A stretch of 64,000 nucleotides of DNA from Atrina japonica (Eukaryota > Mollusca > Bivalvia > Pterioida > Pinnidae), in contig BROG01000961.1 of the NCBI GenBank assembly GCA_030159075.1, positions 1 through 64,000 of the forward strand, given 5' to 3'. The notes below the pieces were generated by a model that saw only the letters and a list, made by a program, of their open reading frames with translations, searched no databases and was not told where the DNA came from. A program made the translations under genes and the position numbers. Each line of letters opens with the position of its first letter. Position 1 is the first letter of the stretch. Shown here piece after piece: positions 23,046 through 53,401 of this stretch.

Positions 23046-24686
23046 GAATTTGTATGAGATATATAGTATTGTTTTGGTTTCTTGCACAACCTGGATGTGC
23101 CAGTAGATCTATAATCTACTAAAAAATAAACAACCCCGCATGTCTTACATATGTGTGTCAACATGCTTTTATTAAGAGCTGAAAAAGTGTATTTAAGTGT
23201 GAACGATACCTGAGTATGTTTGAAATCAAATATTTGATACATATTTATATTCAAAACGTTAGTATATTTTAAAGTTTAAGATACGTATGTTTTATATAAT
23301 AAACCGTATGTGTACAAAGCGGGTATCATATGTAAGATAGTTTCCTCACAGTACTTAATAAAGAAATTGTCCTATACTTTGTTTAAAGATAAGTATGACT
23401 CTAGCACTTTTCTAATTGGAAGTGTAAGTACAAGTATTTAAATGCATATGGAATAGTTTAAAAGTGTTTTATACAAGGAAGAGACAGTATCTTTGTGCAT
23501 AATGTGACTTACGTCATCGACACCAGAGACGTTGTTCGGTTTAAGAGATTTTATTGCATCAGTTATGTCCGATTCCGTTTTATTGCATAATGATCTTTTC
23601 CGAAATTTTCCGTTCCGATATGGTTCATAATAATATTATGCACTTTTCAAGGGAAAACGTGTCCTACATAACTTCTGGTTAATGAGGTTATCGCATGGTT
23701 GATCAGAAATATGTATTACGTACAGTGAGAGGAGTCAGATTTGAGAAGTATCCTAAAGGAAAGGCATGACACTTGTCTACCTTACAAGAATGAATATTTA
23801 GTTTAACTCCCCCCCCCCCCATTCAAATGACCAGAAACAAGATATCATTGAATGTCGTCAAAGTAGATATTACGAAACCGGAAATAACCTAGATCACATT
23901 TCTGTTGACGTCACGTGATCTCAGCATAAGATAATCTGCAAAACTGAACTTAATGTATCAACTAGAAATGGGTCTATTATTCCCGACTTCATTTAATTGC
24001 ATCAATTATGCCTGAATCCGTTTGTTTCTGCTACTTTTCGAAAATTATAATTTGGTATTATTTATACTAGATATAATTGCTAAATTTTTCTTTTCTGAGT
24101 TGGGAAACCGGAATATCACCATTCTCATCTTTAAAAGTTGAAATATTTACAAAGTAATTCATAAGAAGAGATGCCCGCTCGGAATTATCCACAGCAACAG
24201 TACTATTTCCAGGATTACAAAAAGTTCATATTATGAATGTATTGCAGACTTTTAAAGATTATCAATATGGTTACGTTGTTTTTATATTTTTCATAAATTA
24301 CGAGAGAATATGAATCTAGTGTTGTTGTTTTTTTCTGGAGTGTATCCCTTTCAATCCTGCTATTTGAGTGTATTTTCCTGTTTCCGAAGTCGGTCCATAA
24401 TTAAACATTTAATTCATTATTCCATGACAATTACATGCGATGATTATATCATCTACAAATTATCATTTAACAATGTGACTCCAATCTTAAAAAAACTCAG
24501 AAACCAATTTTTAAATTTGTATCAGGACAATATAGAAGTTTTGTGAACAATGACCAAAAACAAATCCACAGATGCTTTGGAGAAAATAAATCAATTTAGG
24601 AATCAACACCCGTCACTATCGATACTGACAATAAATAAGTAAATCGAACAGATAACTGTAAGTAATGTAGAAGTTACGTATCAAAA

Positions 24687-24689
<3 letters not shown>
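23046..24689. other. Stretch with no recognised feature
   Basis: AT-rich unique-looking sequence with a short poly-C run near 23810. The missing first SLC6 exon may be here, but no phase-0 candidate with a convincing N-terminus was found. Confidence 0.5.
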
Positions 24690-25016
<327 letters not shown>

Positions 25017-25024
25017 TTCTACAG

Positions 25025-42608
<17,584 letters not shown>

Positions 42609-42869
42609 ACGTTTGTACCAGAATTAGTGATGGGATTACCTGTGACTGTATTACAAGAATTGACAAGGGTATCGACGATTCCCTGGCCAGAAATTATGTT
42701 TCACCACGAGGCCTGTACATTTTAAATAAGCATTTAATTACAGAAGCTACCTAAAACGTTGACTTATTCTGGCGCCTACCTTTATCTATGACCAAATTAC
42801 ATTGTCGAATGTATTGTGCGCTTAAAGTAATAACCGATTATCATTTGGATATGATAATTTCAATACTGA

Positions 42870-43925
42870 TTTATTGACAAAATTTGTGCGACTATATTTT
42901 TTGTTTTGTATTTGAAACAAGGAACTCTAGACACTGAAAAATATGTTTCGATATACATTGTATTACACAAAATATGTAAGGAATAAAGTTCAACAAGTGT
43001 ATCGAAGTCGGTCAACAAAACTGTGTATGTGCCATTATATAAAACAAACAGAGAAACATGAATCCATTTCGAGTTTTCAACATCTCCGAGCAATGGAATA
43101 ACGCGAAACAAAAAGAATGTATAAGAATTAAAATTACACCATAAAAAATGTAATGGGTACAAATCATTGACGGTGAAACCCTTACAGCGTGACAAGTTCG
43201 GACTGTTTTCGTCATTAAATAAATAAATAAATCAGGAATAGATTTGAGGAATGGTGGTTATTTTGATCATATGTGTCAAGAACGATAAAGCCGAGAATGC
43301 GATGGGACGAGTTAAAAATGTGTTGAATGATCGAATTTTAACGAGAATTGAAAAATGAAAATCAAACCCTATTTTCTTTATGTGGAAATCAATGAAGTTT
43401 GCAATGAATCAAAATGAGTATTCTTTTTCGAACTGCGATACTACATATCTCTGTTTAGGAAGATTTAGTTTTTGTTATTGCCCGTGTTGTTTGCCTAATC
43501 ACAACTAAATGTATATAAAATAAAAAATGTACAAGTTATTAATATTCTTCATCTTGTTGAACACATCCAACACTAAAGACCACAATAGACTATTCTAAAA
43601 CAAGAGAAAAGAGCATACCATTTAGACATTTAGGGATAAAAGGGTTTAAACTGTTACTACCTGATATGATTTATTGACAAAATTAGTGCGACGATATTTG
43701 AAACAATGAACTCTAGACACTGAAAAATATGTTTCGATATATATTGTATTACAAAATATGTAAAGAAAAGTTCAACAAATGCATTGAATACAGTCAACAA
43801 AACTATGTATGTGACATCATATAAAATAGAGAAACATCAATTCATTACGAGTTTTCAACGTCACCGAGCATTGGAATAACGTGAAACAAGAAGAATGTAT
43901 AAGAATTAAGATTTCACTATAAAAA
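42870..43925. repeat. Pair of diverged direct repeats downstream of SLC6
   Basis: 42870-43150 and 43668-43925 share aactctagacactgaaaaat, gagttttcaac and aagaatgtataagaatta. A second pair, gatcatatgtgtcaagaacg, occurs at 41988 (in the last SLC6 intron) and 43265. Confidence 0.8.
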
Positions 43926-44019
43926 TAGTATTTTTGGTGTTTTAGCAGCGCAGTTACATGTATACTTCCTGTTTACATAACAAATCCTACTACCCCAACT
44001 TAATGTTTACCGTTTACCA

Positions 44020-44545
44020 TATTAAAATCACAGATCTTCAGAATGTCCAGGATACAATGTGCAATTCTGGTGATCATTGGACAAACACGAACCTCCTCTG
44101 GAAATCCAGAAGTGGAATCAGCTGTCATAGAGAAGTAAGCATCCCCCGTTTATTGTTTGTTTATTGTTGTTTAACGTCCCACTCAAGAATATTTCACTCA
44201 TATGGAGACGTCACCAAATGCCGGTGAAGGGCTTCAAATTTTTGGCCTATGCTCAGCACTTACGGCCATTGAGCAGTGAGGGTTCTTTAACGTGTCGACA
44301 CCTACTGTGACACGGGACCTACAGTTTTTACTGTCTCATCCGAAAGACAGGAAACCAACCTGCCGGCCGGCGGGACTAGAACTCACGACCTCACGATTCA
44401 GAGTCGAGCGCGCTACCGACTGAGCCAGGCTGGCTCAGCATCCCCCGTTGACCGGTCACACCCGCTGCGAGTTCACAGTCAAATTAGAATGAAATAAGTG
44501 AGGAACGAATCCTCGTCACAAATGGTACAGACGACTAAACAAGTA
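44020..44545 (-). mobile_element. RT retroelement 3' fragment split by a SINE
   Basis: Minus-strand 3' region, interrupted at 44151-44436. Sequence resumes after the insertion at the same point (ccccgttgaccggtcacacc). Confidence 0.62.
44151..44436 (-). mobile_element. tRNA-derived SINE with intact target duplication
   Basis: On the minus strand the 5' end is tRNA-like, with an A-box region (ctcagtcggtagcgcgct) and a B-box-like ggtcgtgagttctagtccc. A conserved bivalve-type body follows (cgtctccatatgagtgaaat on the minus strand) and a CAATAAACAAACAATA-like tail. The 13-bp duplication AGCATCCCCCGTT flanks it at 44138-44150 and 44437-44449. Confidence 0.82.
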
Positions 44546-44984
44546 ACTCAGCATTTCATTTAGAGAAACATAATAATTGCAAACAAGTTCTGACTTTTTA
44601 AAACCAATGTTAGAAGGGAAGGAATAAACCCAAAATGTTTTGGTCCAACTAATACCCAAAGAACTTGATGAATTAGTGTAAACAGCAGCAGCATTTCCTA
44701 ACGTAAATTTGAAGTTCAAAGTCATGACAAAGGTCAAAAGCAACCACTGTATTATCATTTTGTGCCATACGGGGGTACCTAGAAACCATAAACATTGGAC
44801 CAGTCTATTATGGTTTGTGGTGTCAAGGATTAAAGTTTCCATGAGTCAAGCAACGACCAGGGCTATAATTATAGATGCATCGTAGCTCCAATATGTTAAT
44901 GCTGAAAACAAACCTGTCATGTTTTAATTTAGATTTGTTTTTATAAACATGTGCCAAATCATGTTGTGTTTTATTGAATGGTGT

Positions 44985-45225
44985 TTAAAGCCACATTCAA
45001 CAAATTATTTCAGTTATATAGTGGTGATCAGTGTTAGGGGACAATGTACCCGGGAAGAGACCATCGGCTTTTCACAAGTAAACTGGCAAACTTTCTCACA
45101 AAATCAGCTTAGGTTTCAGCTGGACTCGAACCGGCACCGACCAGAAGTTAGAGATGTTATGCTTCAAAGCGCGAAGTTCTTACAACTCGTGTTGCAGAGG
45201 CACCTTCAACTTGTTACAGTAAAAT
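44985..45225 (-). mobile_element. tRNA-derived SINE
   Basis: Same family as 6588-6805: tgtacccgggaagagaccat at about 45044 and, at the far end, the complement of a tRNA-like head (ggactcgaaccggcaccg). Confidence 0.58.
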
Positions 45226-45461
45226 ATATATAACCTGGACGAGTTTAAATTTTAGGTAATAAAACATAAAAGTCATTAAAATCACGCTGATAAGAGAGAA
45301 TCCTTATTACTTGTCATTATACATACGAGAATCCAGTGAGAAATAAACAGTTTTTCTTGTGAAGCTTTGTCATAATCGAAAAGTGAGTAGAAACATCTGT
45401 ATGACAATTGAAAGGTTACTGCACCTCGCCAAGTTATGTAAATCGGACAATACAACTATAT

Positions 45462-45952
45462 GCACCTCTGAAGCTAAGGCCACTGACAAATATACACACT
45501 CCAGAAGCTAAGGCCACTGACAAATATACGCACTCCAGAAGCTAAGGCCACTGACAAGTATACGCACTCCAGAAGCTAAGGCCACTGACAAATATACACA
45601 CTCCAGAAGCTAAGGACACTGACAAGTATACGCACTCCAGAAGCTAAGGCCACTGACAAGTATACGCACTCCAGAAGCTAAGGCCACTGACAAATATACG
45701 CACTCCAGAAGCTAAGGCCACTGACAAGTATACGCACTCCAGAAGCTAAGGCCACTGACAAATATAAGCACTCCAGAAGCTAAGGCCACTGACAAGTATA
45801 CACACTCCAGAAGCTAAGGCCACTGACAAATATACGCACTCCAGAAGCTAAGGCCACTGACAAATATACACACTCCAGAAGCTAAGGCCACTGACAAATA
45901 TACGCACTCCAGAAGCTAAGGCCACTGATAAATATACGCACTCCAGAAGCTG
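45462..45952. repeat. Minisatellite, 34-bp unit, about 14 copies
   Basis: Unit text gaagctaaggccactgacaa then atatacgcactcca, with few substitutions between copies (tacaca/tacgca, aaat/aagt). Confidence 0.93.
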
Positions 45953-46199
45953 GCCACTGACACAGTTATATTATTTACTGGCATTTGTTCTTCACTTTTC
46001 AATATATCAATTACTGATTTCAAATGACCCAGCTTTTTGTGTAGAGTAAAGTGTAATAAAGCCAAAAGACACAACAAATATTAATACAAATTTACATTTA
46101 TTAGTACAAAACTTTAACATTCAGATTAGTTTCATAATAAATACAAAACTACAACAAGGGAAATACAAAGTGTAGTATTAGTTCAAATTATATAATATT

Positions 46200-46392
46200 A
46201 ACTCATCAACCCCTGAAGTCACATTTGGACCTGCCCATTTCTAAAAATGGTTAATTCCACTATCAAAATTCAGGGGTGTATGATTTAGAATCAAATGCTA
46301 TAATAATTCTTCACCCCTGAATTATGACAGTAGACTATACTGTTTAATGATCTGGGCGAGTCTAAATTTGACCTCAGGGGTTGAAGAGATAA
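46200..46392. mobile_element. Foldback MITE
   Basis: Ends actcatcaacccctgaagtc and gacctcaggggttgaagag are imperfect inverted repeats, with ttcaggggtgtatgatt inside. A related copy lies at 18885-19060 and a short one at 55178-55262. Confidence 0.55.
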
Positions 46393-46689
46393 ATGATTTC
46401 TGACATGTTGCCGTCACCTCATCCAGTTTCATACACCGGGAAGCTTCGAATATCAGAAACAAAAATTGTCTGTTACTTAATGTGCTGTCGTAAGACAGCA
46501 GAGTCATATCAGTAGCACAGACATTGGTTTTGTGAGAGAAGGTGGAAATAAATGAAAGACTATCACACTGAAACGTGGGTTATAATTCTGATTTGTTTTA
46601 AGCAAAACTGCATTGTGCGTGTAAATAAATATATATTAAAATATTTTCTAAAATATGTTAAAATGTTGACGATGGGAATACAAACAGAG

Positions 46690-46768
46690 TAGACCCCTAT
46701 GATAAAGGTATGACATTGATTTAAATAGAGTAGACCCCTATGATAAAGGTATGACATTGATTTAAATT
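46690..46768. repeat. Two-copy direct repeat of about 50 bp
   Basis: gagtagacccctatgataaa and ggtatgacattgatttaaat occur twice in succession. Confidence 0.85.
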
Positions 46769-47452
46769 TTATTTGTATTACAGTAATTATCAAAATCAGT
46801 CATTATACTGTTGAAAAAGTGTCGGCCATCTAGAAATTTTAGTATCGCTTTTTTTTAAAATTGTCCTGGGCTTGTTCTGTAAATAAGCAACTTGAATCCC
46901 TAAACATTCAATGCTAATAAACCAACAGAGGGGTTTCAGTTTTGCAGAGTTTATCGAGTGGTCAAGCAAAGCTACAGAACACTGTTAAATGCAGTAAAGA
47001 CATGTTATATAATTCAAAACAGACCATTGTTAGTTGCTGTTCAGTTGCGTTATATAATTGGCAACAAAACATTGTTAACTGCTGAGATGTGTTATTCTAT
47101 ATAACTAAACATTGTCAATTACCGTGATGTGCTGTATTACATTGTTAAATTGTTAACTGTTTAGTTTGTTTAAATGGTGTTTTATTGCCACAGGTGACAA
47201 TTATTCAGTTCTTTATTGGCTTCAAGATTTAATAATGGAAGACAGTTATGTACCAGGAAGAGTCTTTCTGCAATTGGTAAATTTTCTCACAATAGTGGCT
47301 TAGGTTCCAGGAAGAAATCCGCCCAGACTTGAGGTAATAATTGTCTTGAAGATATCTACTTGACCACTTAACCACATTTTCATTCAGTTTTCTACAAAGC
47401 TGATCATGTAGTATGAACAAGTATTCACAACCATATTATTGTATCCATTTTA

Positions 47453-48005
47453 AAAGAGGCATTAGCTGTATTTATCAAAAACAATTCTTTTTAACTATTT
47501 AAATTGAATATACAATAACAAATAAGAGATAGACACATGCATACATCTGCTTCTCTCTCTCTCTCTCTCTCTCAAATTAAGGTCAGGTTAATGGCTGTAT
47601 GCATATACAAATGTTGAGGTTGAGTTAATCAATTGCAAATGATCAATTGCCAAACTAGGTTTCTCAAGCAATTTTCAAAAAATACATAGAAATTTAAGAA
47701 TTTTTATGATTGTGTGTACCTATTTTTGTTATTGTATATCAATCCAAGTAGTAAAAAAAGTTGTAAGAAGGCAACAAAGCTCACTGGAAATGGGCATGAT
47801 GGATGTATATTTTCAAAATACGTGTTTGACCTAAAGCTGTGAGGTTTTAAGGTCATAGTACGGTAAATATTTTGATTTTGATTAAAAAGATATAGGCCAG
47901 GTTAAGGTTTTGTCTACGGATGCTGATGACGACAATGCTGGGGGTATCGCTCTCCGGACATTTGAAAGAAAATATTTTTGGAAAAAAAACAACTAATGCC
48001 CCATT
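47453..48005. mobile_element. MITE-like element, interrupted
   Basis: Copy of 34434-34797 (gccaaactaggtttctcaag, tgcatatacaaatgt). About 200 bp of unrelated sequence (47770-47960) precede the right end, and a CT microsatellite lies at 47550-47573. Confidence 0.45.
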
Positions 48006-49769
48006 AAATGACTTAATATAAATTCCATGTTACTACAGATACATATAAAACCATATACATGTACCTAAAATAACAATGGACTCTACTAAACATTAATGAA
48101 AGTATAGGCCAGTCCAACAGCTTCATCAGGGGTAATGATTTACTTGTAAGGATGTCGTTCAACTGAGGTGGTCTTTAAAATAAGGTTCTATCTTAAATTG
48201 TACATTGTCGTTGGAGTATCACATTTAAAATGAGGCAAGATCATGACAAATGAATATACCGGGTAGTAAAATCCATACAACCGGGTGGGGTGCAATCTTA
48301 TCTTGACCTAGGCGAGTCTAAATTTAGGTAGTACAGCATAATGGCATTAAAATTACATGTGCAAAAGTAATCGGTCCTACTTGTCACCATAGCTACGAAT
48401 CTTCTGAGGAATAAAATGTTTCCCCATGCAGCTTGTCATAACCTAATAGTGAATGGAATCAACCGTATGATAATCAAAAGGCTATTCCTCCCCGCCAAGT
48501 TACGTGAATTGGAGTATACGAAGATATGAAATATCTTAATCTGTTCATTTACAGACTGTCGTAGGTGAAATATCTTGTGTTTAAAGAAAAACAAAAAAAC
48601 CAAACCAATTGGCAAGGTGGAATATTGGAGTGTATCTAATATTTCAAAAAATTATTTCAAAGTTAACAGTGTTAATCAATCTTAGATACTTGTGTTTAGT
48701 TTCTATCTGAAGTGTGGAAAATTTATACACAAGCACAGGAAGCAGTATATCTCAGTTATTTCTTATAACATTTTCTGGTTTGAAAGATAAAATTTGTCTG
48801 GTTTGAAAGGTCAAAATTGTCTGGTTTGCAAGGTAAACATTTTCTGGTATGAAAGATAAAAAATGTCTGGTTTAAAAGGTAAAAATTGTCCGTTTTAAAA
48901 GTCCAAGATCATCTGGATACAAAGTCAACACTTTTTTCTCTGTTAACTTATGTATTCGGTAATTACCAGGACCCACTTGCACAGCAGGATGTTAAATTTA
49001 ACATGCAGTTAACCAATGTTAAACCAATGGGCTAACAGTAGGTTAAATTTAACAATGTGTTGTGCAACTGGGTCCTGATGTGTAGGATGTTTACATCTTA
49101 ATCTTGGCTGCATATAGAAACAGAAACAAAGCAACCATATCTCTTAGGTTGATAGAAAAATTTTACAAAACAAATAGAATATTTTCTTAAATCCTGTAAA
49201 ACAGTACGATTGAGTTAGTTAATTGTAAAATAAATACAAATATATATGATATATACTGGCCTGTTCAGATCTTGTTCCTAACGTGAAGTAAAATCTTCAC
49301 AAATCATTAACTATGATTTCTACTGAAAAGACTAATCAAAATGAATATTTCATTATGTGGATGACTAAAGACAACTGTTCTACTTAATATTACAGGTGAT
49401 CCAGAATTAGTGTACAGGTAAAAACATATGATAGATGGTTACAACCTTCAGTTATGTTTGTAGTACTGCCAATATTAACTAACTACATGGTAAATGAAAA
49501 CTTATCTCAATAAAATAAGATATTTACTACTTGAATTTGAAAAACAGAAACTATTACAAAAAAAATGGTGTGATCAGTCTAAGCCTCTTATCCACAAAGT
49601 CCTTGGTTTAACCTGTTCATCCATGATAATCAAGATGGTATGCTCTTTTATATTGTTCAAGACCAGTCTATTATGGTCTGTAGGGTTAATAAGCAAATCA
49701 GCACAGCAAGAGATCTAGATCATGAGTGGTTCACTATATCATTGTATATACTGTAAATCTGGTGTAATC
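48006..49769. other. Stretch with little recognisable content
   Basis: Irregular tgtctggtttgaaaggt-type repeats lie at 48770-48900 and a short inverted pair at 48980-49060 (ggttaaatttaacaa). No gene. Confidence 0.5.
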
Positions 49770-50665
49770 AGTATTTAACTTCCAACAGCTGGATACAAAT
49801 CAGTATTTAACTTCCAACAGCTGGATACAAATCAGCATTTAACTTCCAACAGCTGGATACAAATCAGTATTTAACTTCCAACAGCTGGATACAAATCAGC
49901 ATTTAACTTCCAACAGCTGGATACAAATCAGCATTTAGCTTCCAACAGCTGGATACATGTTTGTAATCAGTATTTAGCTTCCAACAGCTGGATACATTTT
50001 GGTAATCAGTATTTAACTTCCAACAGCTGGATACATTTTGGTAATCAGTATTTAACTTCCAACAGCTGATACATTTTTGTAATCAGTATTTAACTTCCAA
50101 CAGCTGGATACATTTTTGTAATCAGTATTTAACTTCCAACAGCTGGATACATTTTGGTAATCAGTATTTAACTTCCAACAGCTGGATACATTTTGGTAAT
50201 CAGTATTTAACTTCCAACAGCTGGATACATTTTTGTAATCAGTATTTAACTTCCAACAGCTGGATACATTTTGGTAATCGGTATTTAACTTCCAACAGCT
50301 GGATACATTTTTGTAATCGGTATTTAACTTCCAACAGCTGGATACATTTTTGTAATCAGTATTTAACTTCCAACAGCTGGATACATTTTTGTAATCAGTA
50401 TTAACTTCCAACAGCTGGATACATTTTTGTAATCAGTATTTAACTTCCAACAGCTGGATACATTTTGGTAATCAGTATTTAACTTCCAACAGCTGGATAC
50501 ATTTTGGTAATCAGTATTTAATTTCCAACAGCTGGATACATTTTTGTAATCAGTATTTAACTTCCAACAGCTGGATACATTTTTGTAATCAGTATTTAAC
50601 TTCCAACAGCTGGATACATTTTTGTAATCAGTATATAACTTCCAACAGCTGGATACATTTTTGTG
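49770..50665. repeat. Minisatellite, 32-bp then 39-bp unit
   Basis: The core cagtatttaacttccaacag occurs throughout. The first copies have a 32-bp period; later copies gain tttttgt or ttttggt and have a period near 39 bp, giving a 13-residue periodic minus-strand frame at 50052-50411. Confidence 0.93.
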
Positions 50666-51446
50666 CAGTTTAGATTTAGCAGTTTAAAACATTAGTGAAT
50701 AATTACTGAGTACTACAGTATTTGTAATAATATTCATAGGAAAATTATCGCATTTTCAATTTGCAGGAAAATAGCTAAAATAAAATCTGTGCTAAAATTT
50801 CTCGTTTTACCAAACTGGAAATGTGCAACAATTCTAATAACAAAAAAGTGGTCCCTTCAGTGCCAACCTCGCCTTGATTGTAGAAAATGTTTTTTTATTA
50901 CAAAAATAAGAAAATTTGTACTTCAACATTATGCAGAACTTGTGTAAAAATATAAACTTTTAAAATAATTGTAGAACAGAAAAATAAACATATACCATGA
51001 CACAGTTATGTTATGCTGTATCAAAGTGTCTAAACATCCAACTCTAACTAAACACTAAAACATTATGTCATACAAACTGTAATACTTAACAAACGAAATT
51101 AAAGACATACATCTAGGTTATATAGATTTCCTACATAGTACATGTATTGATATCTTCATAAATAAACAACAGATTTGACTAAATCTAGAAAAACAAATTA
51201 GACTACACAGAATTATGATACATTTTTGAGATTCATTTTGCAAAAGCTCAACACTTAAATGATATGAACAAACAAAAACAACATATAATAAATGCCTCAG
51301 TTTCCGTAAACAATGATATGTACAAAAATAGGTTACAAGAACAAAATGCTACAAGCCGCATGGCCAAATTGCTAGGTAATACATGTGGATAGAATTTTCG
51401 CTCTTAGAGGAGAGAGAGATTAATAGTGAAATTTTCAAGGTAAATA
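50666..51446. other. Stretch with no recognised feature
   Basis: AT-rich; nothing coding or repetitive identified apart from a short GA run near 51410. Confidence 0.5.
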
Positions 51447-51625
51447 CAGTGAAACCTGTACATAGGGGCCACCCAAGGGACCAGAAAATATTGACCTTTA
51501 TATGCAGGTGACCCTTATACATAGGTTCAATTTAGTTGAAGTATGCAGTCAAGGGACTTGAAAAAACTGGCTTTTATAAACAGGTAATCCTCATATAGAG
51601 GTGGCCGCTATAGCAGGTTTTACTG
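51447..51625. mobile_element. MITE, 179 bp, inverted relative to 24740
   Basis: cagtgaaacctg...caggttttactg flanked by TA on both sides. Internal text is the reverse complement of the 24740 copy. Confidence 0.78.
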
Positions 51626-51730
51626 TAATTGAAGTACAGACAGCTCATCCATGAGACCATCTTACAAGGGCGAAAATAAGCGGGGGCGAAAATAAGCAGG
51701 GGCCAAAATTTCTAGGCATGCAGTATTACA

Positions 51731-52549
51731 ATTAGAATCACACAGCCTTTAACTAAGGCATACCAGGACACCAGTTCCATAAGCCAAAAAAGTTCATACT
51801 AACTCAGAACATATTTCAATGTTATCATGTTCTATTTTACCTCTGAAGTTCCTGACATCATTCTACCTAATTCTATCTAATATGGTGTAGTTACATCTTA
51901 TATATCAGATTTGAAATATATCGTTTTATATGGACCTGCTTTAGATATGGACTTGCTATGACCTAATGACACAAACTGTCAAAGAATTATTTGCAAGACT
52001 AGTTCCAAATGATTGTTTGGTCGCAATATTTTAATGGAATGTAAAATTCACGAGTTCATGATTGAAATGAATCTACCAATTTGTTACAAATATGTGAACA
52101 TGACATGAATGGAATGTTGGAAGGGCCACAACGGTTACTGAGAGTGACCATGACCTTGCAGATGTATGTTCCATCACCTGAAGTTAAATAGTGCTGGGAT
52201 GAAATATCCTGGGATTTGTGGAGAATGTGAATGTGACAAGGACTAGAGTTTGTAAAAAGATTAGGAAAACTACAACCCATAACCATGGAAATGTATAAAA
52301 ATATCAGTATTTGTGATGAACTAAAGCCGTAAGTAGCTTAGCAACTAAAATAACTACTGTAAATTGTTTACATATTGAACATATGTATACAGACACATAA
52401 CAACATCAAACACACTACAGAAATGTAGTCTGTCGTCCTATAGTTATATACAACGAATGTAAATTTACTGACACATATTTACTAGCATGAAATTTCATCA
52501 AAACTATATTGTACAGTATCAGAATTTTGAGTATCATTTGGAATGCAAT
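51731..52549. other. Probable 3' flank of KCNT
   Basis: Downstream of the KCNT stop and the decayed exon copy on the minus strand. May include 3'UTR; nothing else seen. Confidence 0.45.
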
Positions 52550-52715
52550 AGAAATTTCTTCAACTCTCTTGGTGGTAAATATTATGTTGGGACTCTGTGT
52601 TATAGCAGTTTTTGTATTCTTTTCATTCTCTACATTTATTGAACAGGTAGAAGTTCTCAGTGATCCATTAGCTTTTTCTTTCTTATCTTATACTGTAGCA
52701 CTTCCATCAAGCCTG
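52550..52715 (-). pseudogene. Decayed tandem copy of the end of the KCNT last exon
   Basis: Minus-strand translation here tracks the last ~55 codons of the KCNT exon about 210 bp away: RTSTCSINVENE against RTSTCSVNIENE, and IFTTKRVEE against IFTTERVDE. A TAA at 52690-52688 replaces a Gln codon. It lies after the KCNT stop, so it is 3'UTR or a relic exon. The minus-strand AATAAA at 52640-52635 falls inside it. Confidence 0.75.
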
Positions 52716-52746
52716 ATACAAAATGCTATCAAAAGCAATATTAGTA

Positions 52747-53401
52747 TCATTCAAGCAGTGGTTCATCCACTCTTTCGGTGGTAAATATTTTGGTGGGAGT
52801 CCGTGTTATGACAATTTTGGGGTTATTTGATGAGGTATTCTCGTTTTCTATGTTAACAGAACAGGTAGAAGTTCTTGGTGTTCTATTAGCATCTTCTTTT
52901 TGACCTTGTACACTAGTGCTACCATCACCTGTGCCACTGGTGGCAACATGTTTAGCTTCATCCAATGAGGAAAAGTCAAACTCTGGTGCATCTACTTCAT
53001 CACAAGTGTCGGTCACAGAGAATTTAAAAACAGGAACTCTCTCCCTCCCGGGTATAGCGGAGGATGCCTTGGGCAATGATATGTCGTTATCTACATCAGT
53101 TGAGTCATTAAAATTAAAGTCAAAGTTTCTATCATTTATTGATTGTGGATTTATATCACCAGCTCCTGCGAATGTCGGTGATTTATACTCCACAGAGTCT
53201 GATCCCCTTTTATTAGGAATCTGAAAGCCAACAGTTTTTGTAGGAAGAATGTTTGTGTCAACAGAGTGACTCCGAGATCTGGATTCAATGTCAGTATATT
53301 TTGGGGCGGACCTGTTTCCCTCAGACCATGACTGACGTCTTCGCAAGTTGAATCCTAGCTGACTTGGGATTGCATACATTGAGCTGGGCTGTATCACATA
53401 A
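52747..53401 (-). CDS. KCNT1-like: KCNT last exon, cytosolic tail
   Basis: One base completes a split codon, then 217 codons and TGA (52749-52747). It begins YVIQPSSMYAIPSQLGFNL and continues as a low-complexity Ser/Asp/Asn-rich tail. Vertebrate SLACK ends in a PDZ-type motif; this protein ends DEPLLE and has none of that class. Confidence 0.92.

Noticed and set aside
45462..45952. CRISPR-like regular array
   Set aside because: The units are contiguous 34-bp minisatellite copies without unique spacers, in a eukaryotic genome.
47925..47945. Hammerhead-like gctgatgacga
   Set aside because: No GAAAC segment, stems or cleavage triplet at the required spacing.
50052..50411. 119-residue minus-strand frame made of 13-residue repeats
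   Set aside because: It is produced entirely by the 39-bp minisatellite. There is no splice or promoter context and no known family.
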